Below, piece after piece: positions 11,073-22,629 of a stretch of 64,000 bases of DNA; position 1 is the first letter of the stretch, and every line of letters begins with the position of its first letter. This DNA is from Chrysopilus asiliformis (taxonomy: Eukaryota; Arthropoda; Insecta; Diptera; Rhagionidae), in NCBI GenBank assembly GCA_964034945.1, contig OZ035961.1:4756001-4820000 (forward strand), read 5' to 3'. A program made the translations under genes and the position numbers. The notes beneath the pieces are model-generated. The model was not told the origin of the DNA. It was given only the letters and a program-made list of their open reading frames with translations, and did not search any database.

Positions 11073-12484
11073 ATGAACAGCGGCAGCGTCTTTTTCGTCG
11101 TCTTCTGCCATCGATTATTCGAACTCTTGTTTTGATTTCGCAATAATACACGCTCTTTATTGATGTTTTTCTTCCCCTTTTCCACTACTCTGTCGTTGGA
11201 GCTTTTCTTTTTATCTTTTTTTCGTTTGCTACCATCACTGTGGTTCTACTCGTGTTTTTGTTCGCATTATTTGATTACCACATTTTCCACCAATCGACAC
11301 CGTGAGTGGTGAAAAGGGAAAGTTTTATGCTTCGCATGTTTATCATATTATGGCCTTTTTATTATTAATGCTGTTGTAATTTATTTTTCTCGTTTCTTAA
11401 CATATATCTTGGTTTCGATCTAATTTAAAAGTTCCATCCAAATGATTCTATTCTTAGGCACTTTTCCATTTAAGTTATCTTGATTGGGGTATTATATGGG
11501 CTCGAGTACCCAAAAATTAAATACAATATTACGTAATTGGTTTGAATTGATTAACTAAAATTGGTTCGTTTTTGTTGATGTTTGTCAGTCATATTTTTTT
11601 TTTTGTAAAGAAATCTGTAAGAAACACTTGTTAATAGAGTGTGCCGCGGTCGGTCGGTAGGCGTTTATTTAAATTGTTAATATTTGCACATTTTATGGCT
11701 TCGCAAATGATTTATTTGAGTTTTTCGGTTTCCCTATGACGCAATTGATAAGGAATTTCATACTTGTGATGGTCATCGGCTTTGGAATAACGGTAAAGAT
11801 ACATATATAGGTCAATTCTATCTAATTTGAGACTAAATTATGGCAAAAATCGGAGTCACAGTGTTGATTTCTGCAATGATTTCTGTGAAAAATCACAAGA
11901 AAGCTCGTTAACCCCTCACCATCCTCCTGCAATTCGGTGGCTCTTAAAGCCATATATGGATGAAACTAGAGACTGTGCCCTTTCCAAAAAGTACTCAACC
12001 AAAGTGAAAACTACACGGGTTCAAAAGTTGGTTTAGAGGGGCAAAATCGTGCATCGTTCTTTACGGAGAAAGGCGTAAGTTCGAGATATTGAGGATTTCG
12101 AGATAAGGAGGTTCGATTTATCGACAATAATATCAGGAAACTTAGAGTTATTGAGATCAATGATGAATGTTGATACATATTTGAAAGTTCCGAAATTGTT
12201 TGCGATAAGATATCAATTTTTTGTACTCCCTAATTACCCACACACAATGAACACAAAGGAAATTTTTGGTTTTAACTTCGTTTTCCCGATCTCTATTCTA
12301 TTAATTACCTTCTTCGACTAGACACTAACAAAGCTTCGAGTTAAGAAGGGTGACTTTCGAATTATCGACATGGATTAAGGTAGGAAAGTTTAAGGAGATT
12401 TAATCCTGAGCGGTGCCTCGGCATTAAATAAGCTCTGGCTGAAACTATAAAAAAAATGTTTCGAGTTGTCGAGATATTAATATT
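11073..12484. other. Non-coding, no gene seen
   Basis: AT-rich. Around 12050-12420 there are repeated CGAGATA/CGAGTTAAG phrases (TTCGAGATATTGAGGATTTC and similar), which look like a degraded MITE, but no termini could be placed. Confidence 0.4.
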
Positions 12485-12925
12485 AAAACATAAGAAAAGC
12501 TACAATTGCCAGGGGCCAATCGACAAATACTCCATATGAAGACAGAGAAAATATATTTTAAAAAATCCATTTGTATAGAAGAGGGGGAAAGTGGTGGTCT
12601 GATTGGATTTTGATGTATGGATGAGTTATGTAAAATACTATTCTAAACACATTTTACCTTTATAAATTTTTCAATATAACACACCGTTTTCGAGAAAATT
12701 GGAAAAAGTTGTTTCGTTTGTATGGGAGAGGGGGGAAGGAATGGTACGATTTTGCCTGTTCAAGAACTTAGCCTAGCCATTTACGAGAAACGTAACTATA
12801 CAAAATTTCAAGTCTCTAGCTTTTGAAAGTTATGGTGTTCACGCGAGGACAGACGGACGGACAAACGGACGGATAGACGGATGGACATGCGGAAATCAAA
12901 ATCTTTTGTCATCCCTAACACCCTG
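12485..12925 (-). mobile_element. Divergent Helentron-like repeat, subfamily 2, copy H
   Basis: Shares its plan with copies A-G (ACATAAGAAAAGCTACAATTG end, CACCGTTTTCGA block, GACGGACGGACA-type microsatellite). The hairpin is changed to a CCAGGGGCCAAT version and the internal sequence is diverged. A sister copy lies at 15188-15630. Confidence 0.6.
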
Positions 12926-13891
12926 GTGTAGTTCATTTTAGCGTCCTCTGATTGGTTCTATGCGTTACAAACAGTATACTAAATCTAATATACTTCCGAC
13001 GGCAAAAACTCTTAAAGAAAACGCGCCGCAGTCAAAAATTTTCACAGAAAAAATGGCCAAATATTATCTTTAGGTACTACTAGTCGATTTCCAGCCTCCA
13101 AAAATTTGAAATCAACCTTGGTGGTTTGACCACCTCTATTCTAAACAATTGTTAGACCGCAGAAATAGAAGATTGCCATTTCTTTTCTGACACAATCATT
13201 CCAAATTGCGAAAATCACTTATGCATCAGTAAATTGGCTGAAATAGAACACCATTAAATAAATCTATTCGTTGAGAAAAGCGTAGGAAATATGAAAAATG
13301 CACAATTCGTAATTAATCTCAATTTATGTGACTCGTTATCATAAGCAAATGTTAAAATTAAAATCAGTCAACCGATTAGATGTGTTCCGTTGAATTTGTG
13401 AGTAAACCAATGAGATTTTACCTGCGTAAAAAGTCACATTTCTATTTTATACAGTTTTTATGTTCACAAACAGGGCTGTTTTGACATGTGCAGATGCGAA
13501 TGCCGACGTCCGCGACGGATCTGCTCACAAATAATTAACTCGTTTATTATAAAATTCGATATGGTAGCAATTTACGCAAATGTAGCCAGAATTCAAATAA
13601 ATTATTTTGATAAGGAAGTTGTATATCTCTAATTACTCAAAATGCAAATTTCGATTAGTATATTTGTTAATTATATGAGTTTTTGTGCCAGTCGGAAAAT
13701 AATTTGATATTTGATAATTAAAACTCCATTGGATACCCGCAAAAAAATGCAATGAAACTCTATTGCAAACTCGGAAGATATTAAAATTCATTTATGTTAC
13801 TATCAAATTAGCAAATTTGGATCTAAGGCGTCGTTTACATTTGACACTTTATTCCGCGAATTTTATTCTTCGAGAGTAAATTCCTGGGCAG
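12926..13891. other. Non-coding, no gene seen
   Basis: AT-rich sequence with no frame, splice context or clear repeat that I can support. Confidence 0.4.
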
Positions 13892-14113
13892 CAATCATGT
13901 ATTCCGACGCGTCTCTGTCTTTCGACTTCGACGCAGCTTTTAACTCTTGACTTCGCCATATCATCAGCTTCAAATTTCCTGGAGTGACAGTCAGAATCAC
14001 GTTTGGATTTATAGTGACGATTCCGAGAAATTTCAAATTGCAGATATGGCGAAGTCAAGAGTTAAAAGCTGCGTCGAAGTCGAAAGACAGAGACGCGTCG
14101 GAATACATGATTG
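13892..14113. repeat. Fold-back element with 71-bp perfect arms
   Basis: 13892-13962 is the exact reverse complement of 14043-14113, beginning CAATCATGTATTCCGACGCG. The arms are separated by 80 bp, and the outer parts of the spacer also pair imperfectly (CTTCAAATTTCC / GAAATTTCAAATTG). Transcription on either strand would give a long hairpin. The open frames on both strands here are by-products of the symmetry. Confidence 0.8.
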
Positions 14114-14249
14114 GTGCCCTGTTCCACAACCGTTTACACTACGACACAAAATTCTGAAATTTATTCACGAAAGATATCGGAAAAATCATTTTTACATACA
14201 AAATCGCCGAAACAAATTCAAATTTTGACAACTTTTGCTAACCTATGGA

Positions 14250-14308
14250 CTCCATTAGACTTTTTTCCAGATTGGATTTAAATCCAATCACGAAAAAGTC
14301 TAATGGAG
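14250..14308. repeat. Short near-perfect palindrome
   Basis: CTCCATTAGACTTTTT pairs with AAAAAGTCTAATGGAG around the centre GGATTTAAATCC. It is probably the end or core of a small MITE that extends toward 14580, where related words occur (AAAAGTCCAATCGAGT). Confidence 0.65.
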
Positions 14309-15187
14309 ACTCAAAAAATTTTGCATCACGATTTAAATCTCCTAACTGTCATGATTTTTTCGACTACTGAAAAGCAGGATTTTTTTTTTGACATTTGTTC
14401 AGTTCAAATTGGCGGATTTCTAGTTGGCTGCCCTGGTTGACATTTCTAAGCACGCTATGGAGACACAATAAATATGAAAAATCATGACTGAAAATGCCCA
14501 CACGCTGATTTCTTTATTTGCCAAAATATGGAGTGGGGTAAAAAAATCATGATTTTTAAAAGTCCAATCGAGTAAGTGACTTTATTCTGTGACAGATCAA
14601 TAAAATTATAAAACTATTTTTGCCTATCATTTCAATACAATGTGAGTTCAATTTTTCTTCTAGCAGCTTAACACGTATGTAGTCAATGCGATTTTTAATG
14701 AAATGCTGTTATCAGCATAAAATACTAAAAATAAAATCAAAAAAAAAATCACAAAATGTTTCTAAATTTAAATACCTAATTGATGAAAATTGAATAAATT
14801 TTTAGCACCACATCAATCGAAAATTTGTAAAAATAAACAAAAAACCAAACCCATATTTGTTGATAAGCATTACTGGGTTTCATAGAAACTTGATTAATAT
14901 GAAGATATTTGAGGTTATTATGTAATATTTTTTTTAAAGCGGTTTATTTTTTATCAATTCACATATTTTGTAAATTTTAGACATTTTAAAAAACGCGAAT
15001 GAAATTTTGTTTTTCACTTGTTTCAATTTTTATTTGTTTGAATATATCAAATTTTTATTTTTCATTCAAAAGAAATGTTTGTGTCGTACTTGAAAAACAA
15101 CCACTACACACAGAGAAAAAATAGTAAATCTAACTATTTTATAATGGGGAATCGTGACTTTTACTAAAATAGCTAATTTCAATTACA

Positions 15188-15630
15188 AACATAAGAAAAG
15201 CTACAATTGCCAGGGGCCAATCGTCAAATACTCGCAAATAAAATATTTATTTAAAAAAATCGTATATTTGTTTAGGAGAGGGGGAAAGGAGTAGTTCGAT
15301 TGGAGTTTGATGTATGGAACGGTTATGTAAAATCCTATTCTTAACAGATTTTACCTTTTTAAATTGTTCAATATGACTCACCGTTTTCGAAGAAATTGCA
15401 AAAAACTTTCGTTTGTATGGGGGGAGGAGGTGCAGGAATGGTCAAATTTTTCCCGTTCAATAACTTAGCCTAGTCATTTAAGTAGCCATACAAAATTTCA
15501 AATCTCTAACTCAATCCTTTCGAAAGGAAAGTTATGGTGTTCAGAGACGGACAGTACGAATAGACAGAAAGACGGATGGACAGACAGACGGATGGACATG
15601 GAAAAATCAAAATCTTTTGTCATCCCTTAT
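15188..15630 (-). mobile_element. Divergent Helentron-like repeat, subfamily 2, copy I
   Basis: Sister of the repeat at 12485. Both share ACATAAGAAAAGCTACAATTG, TTGCCAGGGGCCAATCG, GAGAGGGGGAAAGG and the closing ATCAAAATCTTTTGTCATCCC. It has a short GACA/GACG stretch before that close. Confidence 0.6.
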
Positions 15631-16738
15631 ATGTACCGGCGAATTTATCAAAATTCAATGTTTTGTTTAACAAAGAGGCAGTCCAAAAATACATCACACT
15701 TTTATGGAAAGAAAGGAAGATCTATGTTGGTGTGACGATGGTAACTAACTTCCGAAATCGCAAAAAAACTTAACAAGGGACGTATTTTATGGACAGCCGC
15801 AAACAACTTTAGATATTTTATACAATTTAAAAAATAAAACAAATGGAATCAAAAGGGTTTTAAAAATAATAAAGCGTTTTCCATGGCCTTTAAAAACAAT
15901 TGGAAAATATCCAGTCGATTTATTTCCTCAAATCCAACTAAGCAATTAACCTTTTTGTGCCATTGATTTTAAAATATCATCTGTAACGTTCACGTATCAT
16001 CGTGTGTAAATTCCTTATTTTTTGTGCCAATTTTTTGTGCTATTCTACACGCTTATCTGTTATCCTTCGTCTCAGTGGCGAAATACGGGACGGAACATCA
16101 AGCAATTTATTTGGCGTTTCGAATTATATCCAGGAATTCCTGTAAATCGGGACTCCTGTAATCTCAAAATAACACGGATCCCATTAGCAGAAGGATCATG
16201 TTGAAATGAGATTGGAGCAATTATTTTCATTTATTGGTAAATGTTTTGTGGTTGTTTCTCATTCTTTATCCTAACCCAACATATTTCTTTGAAGGGGAAT
16301 TTTATCGTCTCGGTATCTGCAGTCGAACTGAAAATTCAACAAATCACTTTAAGTTTTTTTTTTGTTGGTTCATTAAATATTCCATGTGTGAGTTAAAATA
16401 CCAACAGCCACAACTGCGTCAAACCGAACTCTCATGGAAAAGTTCAATTTTCAGTAGTTGGAAAATAAGGAAACGCAAAAAAAAACGATTCATCGTTTAG
16501 GTTTAGGTCAACACAATAAACATTGAATGCGGCTTTAATATTGAACTCAATAAAAACTTGAACAATAAAATCATGTTTCAGTTTTACTTTCTTATATCTA
16601 TAACATAATAAAGTGTTGTATTGATGAAAATTTTGTAATAACAGAGCGAGCGATCAGAATTTTTAGACTTTTTGAGGCCAATATCTCAGCAAAGAGATAA
16701 TTCGCGCAACTTGAAATTATTTTCTAGAAAGTCTATAT
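15631..16738. other. Non-coding, no gene seen
   Basis: Open frames at 16022-16500 have low-complexity, hydrophobic composition and no domain. No RNA gene was seen. Confidence 0.4.
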
Positions 16739-16906
16739 ATTTTTATACCCGTATGGTGAAACCAAAGGGTATACTAACTTTGCCTTACCGTTTGTAACGC
16801 CAAGATCCCGTCATCGCACACAAAAATTGATTACACCAGTGTGTTTAGAATGATGAAAAAAGTTGAATTTAGCATGTCCGTCCGTCCGTCCGTCTGTCTG
16901 TCCGTC

Positions 16907-16941
<35 letters not shown>

Positions 16942-17327
16942 GGCGCGGATTGCGGGCTCATGGATTGAGCTAGAGACTTGAAATTTTTTGCGCAGATTCG
17001 TTTTTCGTAAAATGCGAGGCTAAGTTCGTTAATGGGCAAAAATGGACCATTAGGGGGGGTGCCCCCCATACGAACGAAAATGTTTTTTGTGAATATCTCA
17101 AAAACGGTGTATCTTATTAAAAAAAATCCAAGAACAAAAGTTATTTAGGATATGATTCTACATAAAACTCCCATACATTAAAATCCGATTGGAATACATT
17201 TAAAAAAATCTTATTGGAAAACTTGACTTTAAAGTGGAATTTTGATACAACTGTTCGCTGTTAACCTAAAGCACCATACGGGTTTCCAATAATTGCCAGA
17301 TTGGCAATTATAGCTTTTGTTATGTTT
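16739..17327 (+). mobile_element. DINE-1-like Helentron-associated repeat, copy B
   Basis: Starts TATACCCGTATGGTGAAACC and has a long GTCC/GTCT microsatellite at about 16877-16940. It ends with the hairpin AATTGCCAGATTGGCAATT plus ATAGCTTTTGTTATG. Complete by comparison with the other copies. Confidence 0.75.
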
Positions 17328-17381
17328 TTATATAGTTTCAACCAGAGCTTAGGGGAAGACCCTTTAATGCCGAAGCACAGC

Positions 17382-17590
17382 TCAGGATGGTCGAAAGAAC
17401 GAAAGGAGATATCGCTTTATGTTCTCTTTGCACTTCTGCAGGTTACAGTCCGGGGGGAACACATTGGATGGTAGATCGTTCCAAAGTCTTGTTGTTCGCG
17501 GAATAAAGGAACCCCTAAACTTTACTGTACGAAAACGGGGAGGTTAAAGGAAGAAGTCGTGCGTGCGTACAGTTGCACAAGAGGGTCTGA
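17382..17590 (-). pseudogene. C-terminal fragment of a non-LTR reverse transcriptase
   Basis: On the minus strand one frame reads FRTVKFRGSFIPRTTRLWND, then LPSNVFPPDCNLQKCKENI and KRYLLS. This is the RLWNxLPxxVF...FKxxxxxYL motif at the end of many LINE ORF2 proteins. A TAA interrupts it upstream, after HDFFL. It is a dead 3' stub of a retrotransposon, not the family at 25-31 kb. Confidence 0.6.
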
Positions 17591-18211
17591 GAAAACCTAC
17601 TGTGGAGAAAAAAGTTGGCAAATTTCGGTGGAACATTTCCCAGGAAAATATGTATAGAATATACTGAGTACCCCAACAGAGCGACGATACTAGAACAATG
17701 GTAGAACTTTTGGTAGAACTTTTCTCATAAAAAATTGAAGATTTTAGAAGTCTCTCATTTTTTGCTGACGATTCTCGAACTATGCTTCTGCTGAAAATTT
17801 CTACAACCAGGGCATCTATCCGTAACTTACCCTATAGTATTTAATGATTGTCCAGCATTAGACGAGTAGTTAATTAATATTTTTGAGACCCAGATATTTT
17901 CCAATTTTTTTTTTTGTTAAACAATGCATTTAAGAAAGTCACATGGTGACCAGATTTTTTTTTTAATGCGTACAAGCTCTGGCTTTGGTTAAATTGAATC
18001 TTTTCATGATTAAAATGGCATTGGTCCAAGAAAAATTTTGGATGATGCTGGAAGTCAATTGCATAAACCGACTCATATACAAACATTGAGTGATAAATAA
18101 ATTCATTCTTCAATTTGGATTTTCGTTTTCTTGTGTATTTCAGGAAATTTCATTTTTAGATTTATAATATTTACAAGTTCACATCGATTTTAAAGATTTT
18201 TCAACGATTAA

Positions 18212-18442
18212 CCCTCTAGCCGGAATGCCCGCCTTAAGGCGGGCTTCAGGGAATTCGCTTGTTTATAACGGGTAACAATTTTAATCGTCGGAAATCGCCG
18301 GAATGTGTTACACTGACTTTTGTAAGTTATCGCTTTACATGCTGGAAAAAATTTAGCCCTGTACGTTGTCTTGGTTACGGTCTGTCGCAAGTTGAAAGTC
18401 ATATTTTGGTGATTTTTTTTCGGAAATATTCCGGTTAGAGGG
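18212..18442. mobile_element. TTAA-bounded MITE, family 1, copy 2
   Basis: 231 bp, flanked by TTAA (18208-18211 and 18443-18446), inverted relative to the copy at 168-388. Ends read CCCTCTAGCCGGAAT and CCCTCTAACCGGAAT. The subterminal palindrome GCCCGCCTTAAGGCGGGC is perfect here. Confidence 0.85.
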
Positions 18443-18446
18443 TTAA

Positions 18447-19382
18447 ACTTAATTTACAACTAGAATTACTAATGATTTTTGTCTATCTCTTGTTTTGCGT
18501 GACGAAGGCCAACGAAATTACCAAAAATATTATATTGCCTTATCACGATTTCATCGTTCTTAAACTCAATAAAAAGAATTCTTCGATCCCCCTGGAGCAA
18601 TGGAAGCTAAAAGTTTTTATTCTACTCCAAGTTGCTGTTGACGGGAGAATTTTCGTGAAATAATACGGATGCGAGCACGTTCATAAAGTCGACGTTAATT
18701 ATATTTTAATCTTCTTGTTATTATGTACTAGAGTTTGTCTGTTAAGAAACGTGACGAATCAGTTAATAAAGCTATTCTCACATTTCTGACGGATAGCTCT
18801 CTGTCCATGCCAGGTAAAGTGAAATACAGCAAAATGCGTTTTAAAAAAAAAGTTCTTTTAATTACAAAGTTTTGTTTTGACATTAAAGCTTAATACAAAT
18901 TAATGTTTAACTTAGATATTGCGGTTGAAAATTTTGCTTTACTTAAAACCTGACAAAAAAATACTTTTCTACTCATTAAACTTTGTAAATCGTGTAACAC
19001 ACATTGCCTTGAGGTATGTGTTCTAATGTTTAATGTTATGAAAGATTTACATGGTTTATCTAACACGAGATTTTCAAATTAGAATTCAAAGTTTTAATTA
19101 ATTTATCAAAATACGAGGTGTGTACAAACAATAACAGGAATTTGCGGTTTTTGAAAAGAATTTCATTTATTCGTCTACATCAATTTTATCCCCTTCAAAA
19201 TAATCGCCTTTAGATATTATTCACTTATGCCGGCGCTTCTTCCGATCCCCGAAACACTTCTGGAACTCGATCTTTGGAATAGCATTTAGCTTTCTCAGCG
19301 ATGCGCTTTAAATCTCATCTATGCTTGCGAAACAACGGCCCGTTAAGGCGAAACGACGGCCCTTAATGGCGAAACAATGACC
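18447..19382. other. Non-coding, no gene seen
   Basis: A 63-codon frame at 18472 has a hydrophobic start but no other support. Nothing else stands out. Confidence 0.4.
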
Positions 19383-19488
19383 CTTTAAGGCAGGTGTGGG
19401 CAGACTTTTCCAGGATACTGGCTACTTCTAATTTTTTCAAGGTGTTGCGGACCACCCAGTGCAGGGCTGTAGCTAGGATTTTGTTTGT

Positions 19489-19508
19489 GGGGGGGGGGGG
19501 GGGGGGGG
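19489..19508 (+). repeat. Homopolymer run of about 20 G
   Basis: An uninterrupted G run inside the hAT-type element. It can form G-quadruplexes and its length is likely unreliable in the assembly. Confidence 0.8.
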
Positions 19509-19745
19509 TGGGTTTGGTTCTAGAACTCTCAGAACCAAATTTGATCAGGATTGTGTCATAACAATAAGAGACTATTTTAACGCAGTTCATTTAATTTAAA
19601 AAAAAAACGCGTTTTGATTTTCATTCAATAATTTTATTGATTTACAAGGAAGTAAAATGAGTCGCTTTTGTTTTAAAACACGGTGAGTTATACAGAAATG
19701 TTGCATAACTACAGTGCGCCGTAGCAAGGTTCACTCCGGCAGAAA

Positions 19746-19922
19746 ATTTTTATACCCGTATGGTGAAACCAAAGGGTATATTAACTTTGCCTTACCGTTT
19801 GTAACGCCAAGATCCCGTCATCACACATAAAAATGAATTACACCAGTGTGTTTAGAATGATAAAAATAATTAATTTCTGCATGTCCGTCCGTCTGTCTGT
19901 CCGTCTGTCTGTCCGTCTGTCC

Positions 19923-19964
<42 letters not shown>

Positions 19965-20358
19965 CCGTCTGTGGCGCGGATTGCGGGCGCACGGATTGAG
20001 CTAGAGACTTGAAATTTTGCGCAGATTCGTTTTTCGTAAAATGCGAGGCTAAGTTCGTTAATGGGCAAAACGGACCATTAGGGGGGGTACCCCCCATACG
20101 AACGAAAACGGTTTTTGTGAATATCTCGAAAACGGTGCATCTTATCAAAAAAGTCCAAGAACAAAAGTTATTTAGGATATGATTCTACATAAAACTCCCA
20201 TACATGAAAATCCGATTGGAATAAATTTTAAAAAATCTTATTGGAAAGTTTGACTTCAAAGTGGAATTTTGGTACAACTGTTCGAATTTTGATACGAATA
20301 TCACCATACGGGTCTCCAATGATTGCCAGATTGGCAATTATAGCTTTTGTTATGTTTT
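19746..20358 (+). mobile_element. DINE-1-like Helentron-associated repeat, copy C
   Basis: TATACCCGTATGGTGAAACC start, GTCY microsatellite at about 19880-19970, hairpin AATTGCCAGATTGGCAATT near the end. It sits inside the hAT-type element, so it inserted later. Confidence 0.75.
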
Positions 20359-20699
20359 AGATATCAAAAGATTGAATTTTTAAATTGTGACTTTTTTGTG
20401 TGAAGGACCAAGATTTCGGGTAGGGGGCCCTTCAGCCCCCAAGCCTTCCCTTTAACTACGGGCCCGTCCCAGTGGCGTAGGTGTGGTGACAAAAAAAGTC
20501 TACAATATTTATTATAATTTAATTCATCGAATCATTTGATTAAGTAAACACAGTCGCATCGATTGTGTCGATGTTCCATAAATATGGTTCTTTTAGTATG
20601 CGCGTCTTAGGTCTTAATAAAGGCGGTCACCCCAAAATGTCTTGGCGGTTCACCGGTCGAACACGATCGACTTAATGTCCACCCCTGCTTTAAGGGAAC

Positions 20700-21734
20700 A
20701 GGCAAAAGTCACACGGAGCCATGTCTGGCGAATATGGAGGGTAGCACATTTTGGCCAAAAATCCGTGAACAAGCAATGAAATGTGAGCTAATTAATTTTG
20801 AATATTTAATGTTACACAAAACGTTCTTAAAAATCCAAAAAAAACCCTGGGTTTTTCACAACCCTGTTCTGTGCCAATCGAAAATTGGTGTATTTTTATT
20901 GGTTAAATGCTATTTAAATGCAATCGCAATTTGCATAATTTTTTTTTACAATTAATTTCGAATAATAGGCATATACATTAACAATAAAATTGCTTCATCT
21001 CACAGCCTCACTAAAATGATTCATTTATCAGCAAAATTTCATTTCGGCGGCGAACCTCGGTTTGCTAATTAACGCTTATAAATTGAAACATGGTCATGGT
21101 GTGAATTGAATTTCGCACTTTTTTTTGTAACTGAAACTTTGCTATGCATAAATTGAACGCTAAAAGCAAAATCTGATGGGTGGCCAGTACAGTGGCGTAA
21201 GTGTTACTTTATTGATTATTGAAACCAAAGAAAGTTTCTCGTCGGAAACTGCAAGTTAGTCATGCGATGCCATTTCCCATTAATAAATATTTTCCATTTT
21301 CCCATAGTCATTTCATATAGGCGTTAATCGAATAAATCTCTCAATCGATGCCGGCAACACATTTTCACAATAATTTGTTGTTGTCGCTTAATGCATGTTT
21401 ATAGCAATAAAAAAAAATTTGAAAAAAATAAAAACAAATCAGTGGATAATCGGTCGTCTACCCCATGAGAATCTGACCGGCTTTCATTGTATTTTTAATG
21501 AAACAAACAAAAAAAATTTCTTTCTACTTCCTAGTTGATTATTCGTTGTCAAGCGATTTTCGTTTGTGGATTTTTGCATGCACTGCAATAGACAATTTTC
21601 GATTAAAATTTCAAACTGCTATGCAGCATAATTATTAGTGAGTAAAATTTCAAACTGCTGTGCAGCATAATTATTAGTAAGTACACCCACCTCCCATTTT
21701 ACACGGATTAAATCTTTTAATTTGAATTGATATT
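20700..21734. other. Non-coding, no gene seen
   Basis: AT-rich. A 29-bp phrase (AATTTCAAACTGCTATGCAGC-like) is duplicated in tandem at about 21608-21680. No gene is supported. Confidence 0.4.
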
Positions 21735-22622
21735 ATTACTTTCTTGTACGAAGTATAATATTAGGGCAATTCACTCTTGATCGTAGATAGTAAAATCGTA
21801 GATTGTACGATGGAAAAGTACAACGAAGCGTGAGTAGAGCTTTACTAGAGGTTGTTGGTTTTGTCATAAATTTTTGACTCTTTTATTTATTTTCTTTACC
21901 TAAATTGTTTAAAGCATTTTTAACTCTTAATTTATACTAAATCATATAAATACTTTAATTTACTTGCTTTTCCAATGACCATTTTAGAGTTGGCACCTAG
22001 TTGACATGTCACAAAACATTCCTTAACCTCACTTTATTAGAAGTAGGACAAAAACTACGATTTTACCATACCTTCGGGTGTGGTAGATTGTAGTTTTAGT
22101 CGTAAAAAAAATTTGTATGGAGAACTGTCAAAAAACTACGATTTTATTTACGATTCTACGAGTTTACGATCAACTACGATAAAGAGTGAATAGCCCTATT
22201 GTATTCATAAAAAAATTCCACCTCTTAATTTTGCCTTAAAAAACATTTCCCGAGCACTCCTGAGTCGATTGGAGCATTATTACAAAAATGTCTGCTCATC
22301 TGTGTACAAGATTACTCAAAAACTATTGGAGCTAGAGCAATGAAACTTTACATTGATGCTGGATCCTGGTATGGAACGATCCTATCAATTTTTACTGGAA
22401 AACGACCGTTCCATTCCAGGACCAAACATGTTAGTAAAATTTCATGCCTCTAACTCAAGCAGTCTTTAAGAAATCTTGTACACAGTCTGACAGAAAGAAA
22501 GATATTTTTGTATTTAAAACATTGCTCGTGAAAAAAAATGTTTAGAAAAAATTAAGAGGTTGAAATTTTTCGTGATCACATACTTTATACGTACTTCGTC
22601 CTTTCTATTTATAAGAAAGTAT
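21735..22622. repeat. Dispersed repeat split by a nested MITE
   Basis: Ends TACTTTCTTGTACGAAGTATA and, in reverse, TATACTTTCTTATAAATAGA suggest one element. Its right part (22200-22620) carries TCCCGAGCACTCCTGAGTCG, CTTGTACACAGTCTGACAGA and ATTTTTCGTGATCACATAC, shared in part with 6170-6430 and 36615-36690. The boundaries are approximate. Confidence 0.45.
21764..22196. mobile_element. MITE with GGGC ends and TA flanks
   Basis: 433 bp with inverted ends GGGCAATTCACTCTTGATCG and GGGCTATTCACTCTTTATCG, flanked by TA on both sides. CGTAGATT/CTACGATT words recur inside, near both ends. No coding capacity. Confidence 0.7.
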
Positions 22623-22629
22623 AAAGAAA

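Larger units (their letters stand above)
19391..20687. mobile_element. Non-autonomous hAT-type element with 8-bp duplication
   Basis: The inverted ends CAGGTGTGGGCA and CAGGGGTGGACA are typical hAT termini. The flanks are a perfect 8-bp direct repeat, CTTTAAGG (19383-19390 and 20688-20695). It has no transposase. It is enlarged by a Helentron copy at 19746-20358 and carries a 20-G run. The inner part also holds GTAGCTAGGATTTTG and CCCAGTGGCGTAGG, which may come from a further nested element. Confidence 0.8.
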
